Assembly (NCBI RefSeq): GCF_036669915.1
Contig: NC_089318.1
Location: 9,767,390 to 9,831,389 of the forward strand
From: Pocillopora verrucosa
Taxonomy: Eukaryota; Cnidaria; Anthozoa; Scleractinia; Pocilloporidae
Direction of reading: 5' to 3'
Length of the DNA: 64,000 nucleotides
Shown here: positions 56,401-64,000 of the stretch, piece after piece
Position numbering within the stretch: position 1 is the stretch's first letter
Layout: every line of letters begins with the position of its first letter
Made by a program: the position numbers and the translations under genes
The notes under the pieces: generated by a model
Told to the model about the DNA's origin: nothing
What the model saw: only the letters and a program-made list of their open reading frames with translations
Database searches by the model: none

Positions 56401-58147
56401 TACCACAGTCAAACCACTGTTCCTTTTTCTATCTCTGGTTTTAAAATTATTACTGCATCTTAACCACGAGAAGCGTTGGAGTTTCCCTAGTAAGACTTCG
56501 AACAGTTGTTAATCTTTCATAATGCTTGCCTCTCTTCCCAGCACCAGTAGTGACGGTTACCAGCTCCTGTGAAGACCTCACCCTGGAACAAACAAACATC
56601 ACTGGTTTTATATTCTCCACCTTACGCGATTACTACAAGTATAAAAATAACATTGAGTGTAAATGGGGTGTATCTTCCAATACAAAATTGGAGCTAACGT
56701 TCTATACATTTAAAACAGAGGAGGACAAAGATATTTTGGAGATTTATGATGGTTCTTCTTCCAACTCTCCTCTAATTGGTTCCTATAGTGGCACCTCTCT
56801 GCCTCCACCTATTACAAGCTCATCGCACGAACTTTACATTGTATTCTCCACTGATTACTCAGATAGAGAGCCTGGGTTTCAAGCAAGTTACCGAGGTGGG
56901 TTGGACCCAAGAGTTATCAAACGCGCGAGGGAAACAACTAAACGCGCAGCAAATTGCAAAAATTATCAAAAAATGACATAAAAAAATTATAATTCCTGCA
57001 AAAATTAATTTCGATATTACCGTTGCAGCATAGATTATTTCTTTTCTCAATATATGAACGAAGTTCCTTAAAAAACATCAAGGCTAACCTCGATCTGATT
57101 TTGCGCAATTGATCTGAATGAGTACAATTGAAAACAGCGGAAAAGCCTGTCGTGAAGCTTCACTGTTTATGAGCAAAGTAAGAACTTCTGGGAAAACAGA
57201 CTTCTGTTCCGGTCTGATAGTAATAATCATTCATGGGAAAGCCACATATCCCCCACAACGCCTAAATGTTCTCCCCGCGTTACTTAATTTTATTTTGGTT
57301 TAAGTTATGTCTATCCACTTTACTCCACGGGTAGGTTGGGTAGGTTCTTCATGTAAATAATTGCAAGAATTCCCCTCTTCGAAGGGAAACAGTTTCTATG
57401 AAAAGTAGTGCTTGAAGGAGTAGTTGGAAATTCAAGACGTACCATTTCCGAATGAATCATTTTAAATTACGTGGCATGACCTTTTCCGTTCGTTTGACCT
57501 TTGAAACAGCCATTACAGAGGGTTCCGTCCGCCTCAGAAGAAGTGAGATACCATTAACTGGAACCGTGGAAATTTTTCATGATGACAAGTGGGGCACCAT
57601 TTGCAGTCATGATTGGGACATTCAGGACGCGATGGTAGTCTGCAGGCAGCTGGGCTTCCCTCAAGCTACCAAAGCTTATGGAAACGCTTCTAGAGAAGAA
57701 AATGGTACCATATGGATGACAAAAGCGGGGTGCCTAGGAAATGAATCATTTCTCTACGAATGCAACCACAGCGGCTGGGAAAACAATAATTGCAATCACG
57801 GCAAAGCCGCTGGTGTACAATGTTCTTTTGGTCCATCCCTACTTCGTTTAGTGAATGGAGGATCAAGCCACGGTCGCATAGAAGTTTATCACAATGCAAC
57901 ATGGGGTACAGTGTGTGATGATAATGAGCAAAAGGAGGCTGCTGACGTGGTGTGCCGCCAACTTGGCTTCAATGGTTCCTTAGGAAAGCCAGTGTGCTGC
58001 TCAGCGTACGGCGAAGGTGTTGATCCCATTTGGTTGGACGACGTTCAGTGCGAAGGCGACGAGGTCTCAGTGTTTAACTGTGAGCATGAGGAGTGGGGGG
58101 AACACAACTGTGACCACACTGAAGATCTAGGTGTGGTGTGTTATTAA
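53490..58147 (+). CDS. Secreted mosaic protein: PAN, fibrinogen-like, EGF, CUB, two SRCR (532 aa)
   Basis: Five exons: 53490-53823, 54456-54605, 55188-55310, 56542-56895, 57510-58147. Every junction is GT-AG in phase 1 and the whole frame is open. Residues 1-23 are a signal peptide ([20 protein letters not shown]). About 29-111 form a PAN/apple domain ([18 protein letters not shown]). 112-161 hold the N-terminal piece of a fibrinogen-like domain ([23 protein letters not shown]). 162-202 are a calcium-binding EGF ([21 protein letters not shown]). 203-320 are a CUB domain ([25 protein letters not shown]). 321-532 are two SRCR domains in one exon ([34 protein letters not shown]). No membrane anchor follows. 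The build suggests an extracellular binding or pattern-recognition protein. A further exon between 2 and 3 cannot be excluded because the fibrinogen-like unit is incomplete. Confidence 0.87.
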
Positions 58148-61100
58148 TAGAATCCTGGGTCATTGAGCCCCAGCACACGTGCATTAGTCACCCGAACAGT
58201 TGTGGACAAAAAAAGACTCAGCCAACTAGCAGCGCTCGTCAAAATCCACCAGAGTACTTTGTAGTGATCTCGTTGGGCTGCTTCAAACACTTGTTATTCA
58301 AACATTGTTTCATTTTTACCATTTTCGTTAAAAATTAAGAAGTATACGTGGATTTAGCTCAATTATCTCACTAGGTTATCAGTGGCATTTTGTAAAGGGA
58401 ATTGACGTGGGATTCTTTTCACGAACCTCGGCAACATTACCCTGTATAATCAGATTTGGATTTTGACTGAGTTCGAGAAGAAAAAACACTTGTAAAAACA
58501 AACAAAAAATTGTCACTACCTACAACTTCACAGTTTACTAGCTCCGTTAGCGTTGTGGTTCTGATTTCTCTCTCTTTGTCCAGCGGATCCTAACACTCCT
58601 CTGTTTACTCCCAGTTTTCTTCATGGGATTTGTTTTAATACCAATGAGATAAAGCATTGTATTGGCAACCTCAAGGGTCTAAAAGTAAAGTCACACGTAC
58701 GTAGGGACACTCAGTAAACCTTTGCAGCCTTTAATAGTTATTGCTATTAGCAGGCTAGTTGTATTCTTTGTATCTAATGTTGGTGCTTATTTCTAGATAA
58801 ACTTCGCAAACTTGGTAACTTGACCTCCACGTTTTCGAAGTTTTGGGAAGAAAACCCGTCACATGTCCCCGCCGGAACCCGAGACATTTTGAGGCCAAAA
58901 TGTCATCTGGCGTACTTTATCTTCCCTTGGTTAAGGACTTTGAGGCGTGCGAACGAAAAACTTTAATAAGGATTGAAAGGGGGAGCTTGAATCCAAACTA
59001 AGGTATACCACGCGCAACCCTCCAACGAAATTGCGTGGCACGAGTTGTAAACACCAGTGCCGGCCGCAAAAGGAAATAACATGGGCGCACGTAAGTATGG
59101 AATTTCCCTTCGAGTGTTCCACTCGATAGCTCACGAGTGAGATGTCGAGTTGAACACGAGAAGGGTAATTCCACATTTACAAGAAACCCTGAATTATATT
59201 GTTTATCACATAAATACAATAGCCCTTTACTGAAAAGAAAAGTCGACTTTACCAATGAATAAAAAGGAAAGGAACGACAATCCCCGCATAGAAATCGTAA
59301 AGTGCATTGGTGCAGGCTCAAGATGAAAAATGAGTATTGTAGTGTTGTAGTAAGTGTAGTGTTAATCCGTTAAAAATTCCGACACACGACCTTAGATTGA
59401 AAATGATGAGGGCTATGCATTTCATTCAACAACCTGATCGTGTGGCGCGAAGGGAAAGTGACGTGTCAGCAGCTGATTGGCGATATCAAACACACTTGAG
59501 TAAATATCGGGGGGTGAGGGTGTGGGTGCACCTCAGCAAACAGGGAAGGGCAGTGTGCTTTATATTAATGTTATAGTGTACTGTTTACACCCTCAGGTGG
59601 ATTCCAAGGAAATTTCCCCCAGTTGAGGATCAGTCACTCGCATCCTTCGCTGAAATCATGTCCCAATTCCTACCCCTAGTTGCCCCCGCAGGGTTCCGGC
59701 CTCCGAAGAGGCACTCTAGAGGTCCCCGTGCATAGGGAGAAACAAAAACTGTCGTACGATCTTTAGGCAAAAAAAATAGTTTCGATTTGTCCTGAATGCG
59801 GCGCTCAATACATTAATAAAATGGCCGCAAAGGATAAAAAAAAATGAATCGCGAACTTAGCTGGGACTGAAACTTTCACGCGCTTGACGAGGTTACGTCA
59901 TTCACATCAAACATCATTGTGCAGTATCATATGAGCCCAGCTCCATTATTTAGTTGAAAACTAGGTTGTTAAGCATTAAATCTTATTGATTGAACAGGAT
60001 CGAAAGCCTGAAAATAGTCGATGATAGTTCAATAATTTCAAACGTCTGTGTTAGTGGTCGACTGGCTTGTCTCATAATTTCCTTTGCGGGACATCAAAGT
60101 CTTTATTTCATGTTTCACAATAAGTAATTGATACACTCGCCATCTGATAGAGAAAGAACGTGTTTTTAGCGATTTAGATAGGAGGAAGATGCAAGATTTA
60201 AGGGATTATCTATTCGTCTTCTTTTAAATTTTTATGATGGTATTTGAATCGCTTCGTTTGTTTTCCTTTAATCAATTTTTTAAAACGGCCAACATAAAAT
60301 CTGATTCTGATTGGTTCAAGCGAGTTCATTATATTTCCATAAGGCACGCAGCCTAAGTCACAAGAACGCATCATAGCACAACATATGCATGCAATCTACA
60401 TCAAAAAAATTTGACAAAAGCACAACACGAATATTATGCTGGTCCGCCATTATGGCTGCGGGAATTCCTCATTCCGACCTTCTTTTCGACTTTCTGTACG
60501 TTCATGAAAATGAAAACAAAGGTACTAACCATAAAAATTCTCAAAGAGCAAAAAAGGAGAAAAGGATTTCCAGACCTCACTGAAGATTAAAGAAACGAAC
60601 TTTGGTCGATGAGGAAGCAAAAGTGAGGTAATAATTTCTACAAGCCAGAATGATTAACAATTACTCACCAAAGTAAAGGTTTGCTATCATTGATGAAACT
60701 GCTGTAGTCACTTGTCTAGGATGGTCTACTGGCAAGTTCCTTCAGTCACGAGACTCTGGTATGTTCATTGTCAAGGTTAGAAAACTAACCTCACAGATAG
60801 GCGTGCTGAATCAAAATCTTGGGAGTAACGAAGACAAGTGCACTCATTGGTTTCGACAAAGATACACTACTGTCTCCCCCACTTTTTAAATACTGGAGAG
60901 CGCATCAATGCATTCGGCTTTGTTGTGGGCAACGTGCGTGTGAACGTAATAACCATTCCAGTTCGCATTGGTTTGATGTTTTGAGGTACCTGAAAAAAAT
61001 TATATGCATACTTTTAAGAATAAAAAATAAAAACCATTTATGTAGACAAAAGATAATCGTGCTAAGCTAGTTGCCTTTTACAGTTTGGAAGGGATATCGT

Positions 61101-61645
61101 GTTGAGGGTCTCCGATAGGTTTTTCGGGATCCGGAATTAGGCTTATTTCAAGTCCGGGATCCGGGAATTTAAAGTAAGGAGGGAGCGAGATGCCGGATTG
61201 CTATTGTGAGCGGGACATGGGACCCGGCGATTTTGAGGGGCGGAATTCGGGAAATAATCACTAAAACAAATCGAGAACCGGGATGTCCGTTGATGAGAAT
61301 TTATGAAGAAAGTTATCTTCTCAGTCGTGAAAAGCACCAGGCATACAGGCTCTCTGGCATTCAATTGGGCTGCTCAGCGACACTCTTCAGTTATTGCGCG
61401 CGAATGAAAATTATATCAGATGCAAAGTGCCAATTTATCAAAAATCCTCAATGGCCCACAATGAAACGTGGTCTAAGACTGCTGCGTCAATTGAAATGCT
61501 TAGCGGCGTTGAAAAAACTCCAGCAAGTCTCACAATTATACCAATATGATGCTCTTAACCTGTTGAGTTACATTAAAATAGATGTGAAGAATATTCACTC
61601 GGTTGGGTATCACAAAGATAAACTATTCACGGTGTTAGACTACCT
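58148..61645. other. Intergenic stretch with palindromic and GC-rich repeats
   Basis: No gene recognised. A palindrome lies at 59096-59175. A GC-rich tract at 61120-61290 repeats GGGATCCGGGAATT-like words (CGGGATCCGGAATT, CCGGGATCCGGGAA, GGGACCCGGCGA, GGCGGAATTCGGGAA) and is probably a dispersed repeat. Confidence 0.45.
59096..59175. repeat. About 80-bp imperfect palindrome
   Basis: TGGAATTTCCCTTCGAGTGT with CCACTCGATAGCTCACGAG faces its reverse complement (CTCGTGTTCAACTCGACATC and GGAATTACCCTT read backwards). Likely a foldback or MITE end. Minus-strand frames across it are spurious. Confidence 0.7.
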
Positions 61646-61648
61646 AAT

Positions 61649-61651
<3 letters not shown>

Positions 61652-61689
<38 letters not shown>

Positions 61690-61692
61690 TAC

Positions 61693-61747
<55 letters not shown>
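61652..61747. repeat. Compound (CA)n-(TA)n microsatellite
   Basis: About 16 CA units, then ATATACATACATATG, then about 24 TA units. It creates long artificial frames on both strands. Confidence 0.97.
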
Positions 61748-61749
<2 letters not shown>

Positions 61750-64000
61750 CAGGGATGGTGGTTATCATTGGGGCCACTTGTGGACCTCTCCCAATTACTT
61801 TTGAGCTACTTTTCGCGTTGGAGAAACTTGCGGTCTTAGTGACGTACAGCACTTATCAAGCACGAAAGAGTCAACGGTTTCATAGAAAACTCCGACGCAG
61901 CGGCAAAATGAGTGCGCATGCTTAAAAATTTACGCGCGAAAAGGAATGTGAATGACAATATTTCCATAGTAACACTATAGCGGCGATAAGCGGCATTTTT
62001 AAAATTCATCTTGTTTGTTTTTATTTGGCGGGGATAAGCCCTAGCCTTAACAGATAAGGTTCCCACTTTCAAGAAAGCTTCTTTCGAACCTGCTCTGCAA
62101 CATATCTTTCCCAACAAAAAAATATCCAGGGCACAGGTGTGAATTTTAGTATTGAAGTGGAGCGGTCGTAACAAGGCAATGAACTTCGTAGCCCTCTGTA
62201 TTGTTATAGCACTTGTTTTCATCGTCTCCTCAGTATCGCAAACTGCCCGGCCAAAAGGTTTGTTGTTTGGGAGAAAAAAAACGCTAAAGCTCTTCTTGTA
62301 GAGGAAGCATAATTGCCTTTAACACTGAAACAACTCGTGGCCAAGGTGGAACCAGGAAATGTTGTATGAATGTCACTATCAGCAATTCGAAAAAGGAGCA
62401 ACACCTGATCGTGCCCACTACTTTCACAGTCTTCCCCTCTGAATGATACACCTATTCTCATGGGACAGTACAAACTATTTGACAATGCTGGAAAAAGTGA
62501 GGCTTGTTATCAACCAGGGACACTGTGGTGCACAAGTTGTTGGAGCAATGCTGACAAAACATTTGCCTCAAGGACCACTTTACTTTAGGTAGTTATATTC
62601 AAAGGCTTTCATTTCCTGCTGGATAACCTGGGTTTACATACTTCATCCATTTACATAATAAACAATAAAGCAAATGATCATCTTGTTTTCATGAGAAGAT
62701 CAATAACTTAAACGAAAAACATTCATGCAAAATGGAGATGGGTGCCATGCAAAATTCAGCAGGAGTGCCAAGCTATGACAGTTAAATGTATGCCGCAAAA
62801 CTTACTGCTCTACCAAAACTCAATAGCTCAACATAGAGAGTCGGGAAATTGGTGCACAGGCTGGTAAATCCAATTTCTCAACATTAATCACACTAAATAC
62901 CTTACTTATGCCTGGACATAATCTAAGAAAGGTAACCAATCCACCATGTTGCTAATAATCATAGTTATGCTATGATTGCACTTGCAGGGTTAAACATCTC
63001 CATGACAACATCAATCAGGTAATAATATAACACTGATAAAGGTTCTGCACTGAGCTCATATTCTACAAGTAAACACATGTTCATTGTTGAAAATATTTCT
63101 AAATAACTCACAGAGTGGTCAAATACATTATTATTGCATTTTCTATATAATCCTGCAGAGCTGGTGGTAAAATTTCAGTCAGCCTTGCACAGGCACTATG
63201 AGATTGCGGGTCAATCTCTATACAGATCCGATGATATGCAGGCACTTTGTGAGACTTGTGCACCACATCTCTTTTACATCCTCATCAGTACAATATTTAG
63301 TGCAAATAGACATGCCACCAGTGAGAAGCATTCACATTCACAGCAGCAAAGAATAGTTGCACTACTTCACAAGTTGCCTACCTGCCTAAAGTTTTGCCAA
63401 GTTTTTACATTTTATATAATTTACAAAATTTCCATGTCAGCTTTATTCTGACAGTGTCAGCAGTCACTGGTAAAAAACAACCTTTGTTCTTGAGTATGAT
63501 AACAGGATAATATGCAATTTCCCTTAGATCCCAGAAAACACCACAGCTCCAGAAACAAGCTGCAATGTTCCTTGATATTCATGAGTAAGCCAGGTCTGCA
63601 CAGACTGCAGGGTGAGTCTTGGGCCTTAGCAGTGGAATATGTATGAACGACATGTTTGAACAGCAGCAGGCAAAACAACCACGAGGAAGTTGTGGAAAAA
63701 ACTGTGCTGACAGCCTGCAGGATAAAGCAGAACAAATAGAATGAACAATGAACATAAACACTTTTGTAAAAACACAAGCAATCAATTAAATGGATATTAA
63801 TTTTTATAAGACCAAATAACTTGTTATCCATCTTATTGATGATTTTCATGTTATGAATATGCCTACTAAACCAATTTATAAAGCTAATGTGGCAATTCAT
63901 ATGGCATCAAGTCTCCAAGCCATAGCAGTTGCCCACCCAGTTGATGGAGCAATGATCCTTTTCTAACAAGAGTAAATGAGGTAGGTGATTCCTTCAATAA
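61750..64000. other. Right end of window, mostly unassigned
   Basis: Changes in texture from about 62460 onward, with less poly-A/T and longer frames on both strands. One exon-like segment is described at 63159-63378. No complete gene can be supported. Confidence 0.4.
63159..63378 (+). CDS. Orphan exon-like segment, unknown family
   Basis: After a good acceptor (TATATAATCCTGCAG) a frame reads about 73 residues: LVVKFQSALHRHYEI, DMQALCETCAPHLFYIL, SQQQRIVALLHKL. The Cys-rich CETCAPHLF and the QQRIVALLHKL end remind me of an uncharacterised protein family expanded in cnidarians and hydra, but that is memory only. No donor is evident and no neighbouring exon was found, so it may be a fragment. 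Confidence 0.3.

Noticed and set aside
58931-59321. Two overlapping minus-strand frames of 81 and 107 codons
   Set aside because: They translate an 80-bp palindrome and its flank; repeat-derived.
61206-61748. 180-codon plus-strand frame
   Set aside because: Its end is translated (CA)n/(TA)n microsatellite and its start is GC-rich repeat; no domain.
63457-63900. 147-codon minus-strand frame
   Set aside because: Hydrophobic, Cys/Phe-rich translation of AT-rich DNA without recognisable motif.
1-64000. CRISPR arrays, bacterial-type operons, rRNA genes, retroviral or LTR elements
   Set aside because: Looked for regularly spaced repeats, operon-like packing, rRNA core words and reverse transcriptase or capsid motifs; none seen.

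Overview
The window looks like nuclear DNA of an anthozoan cnidarian, most likely a stony coral or a sea anemone. The reasons are AT-rich intergenic sequence, GT-AG introns of a few hundred bases to about 1 kb, a tandem family of single-exon class A GPCRs, secreted PAN/EGF/CUB/SRCR mosaic proteins, and many short foldback repeats of a type I associate with coral genomes. I see no bacterial operons, CRISPR array, complete tRNA or rRNA, and no retroviral or other virus-like element. Species assignment is inference.

Layout. (1) 1-24.5 kb: a head-to-tail, plus-strand array of six intact and one broken GPCR paralogs (171, 2896, 7403 broken, 12147, 16622, 20919, 23542). Each intact copy is one exon of about 310-326 codons. 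Copies 1 and 2 sit in a recently duplicated block that includes their 3' flank. An older duplicated non-coding block (8.5-9.97 and 10.37-12.05 kb) lies before copy 4, and its first copy has no receptor after it. Two pieces of RecQ-like helicase genes and several foldback elements lie between the receptors. (2) 24.5-32.5 kb: no gene recognised. (3) 32.5-33.6 kb: an unrelated class A GPCR whose first coding exon is missing from the open frame. (4) 34.3-36.2 kb: a decayed PIF/Harbinger DNA transposon keeping both of its genes in convergent order. (5) 36.83-37.25 kb: a lone terminal exon of a copper amine oxidase that lacks one copper-ligand histidine. (6) 39.2-41.6 kb: a two-exon secreted protein with a fibrinogen-like N-terminal motif and a duplicated promoter. 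(7) 44.4-46.9 kb, minus strand: a four-exon trypsin-like protease with unusual substitutions around the active site. (8) 53.5-58.1 kb: a five-exon secreted mosaic protein, PAN, fibrinogen-like segment, EGF, CUB, two SRCR, every intron in phase 1. (9) 58-64 kb: repeats, a microsatellite and one orphan exon-like segment.

The receptors probably sense extracellular ligands that cannot be named from sequence. The three secreted genes on the right (fibrinogen-like protein, trypsin-like protease, SRCR/CUB/PAN protein) are of types used in recognition and innate defence, but nothing in the sequence shows that they act together. The least ordinary signals are the altered activation switches shared by the whole receptor array, the protease active-site changes, and the duplicated upstream block without a gene.
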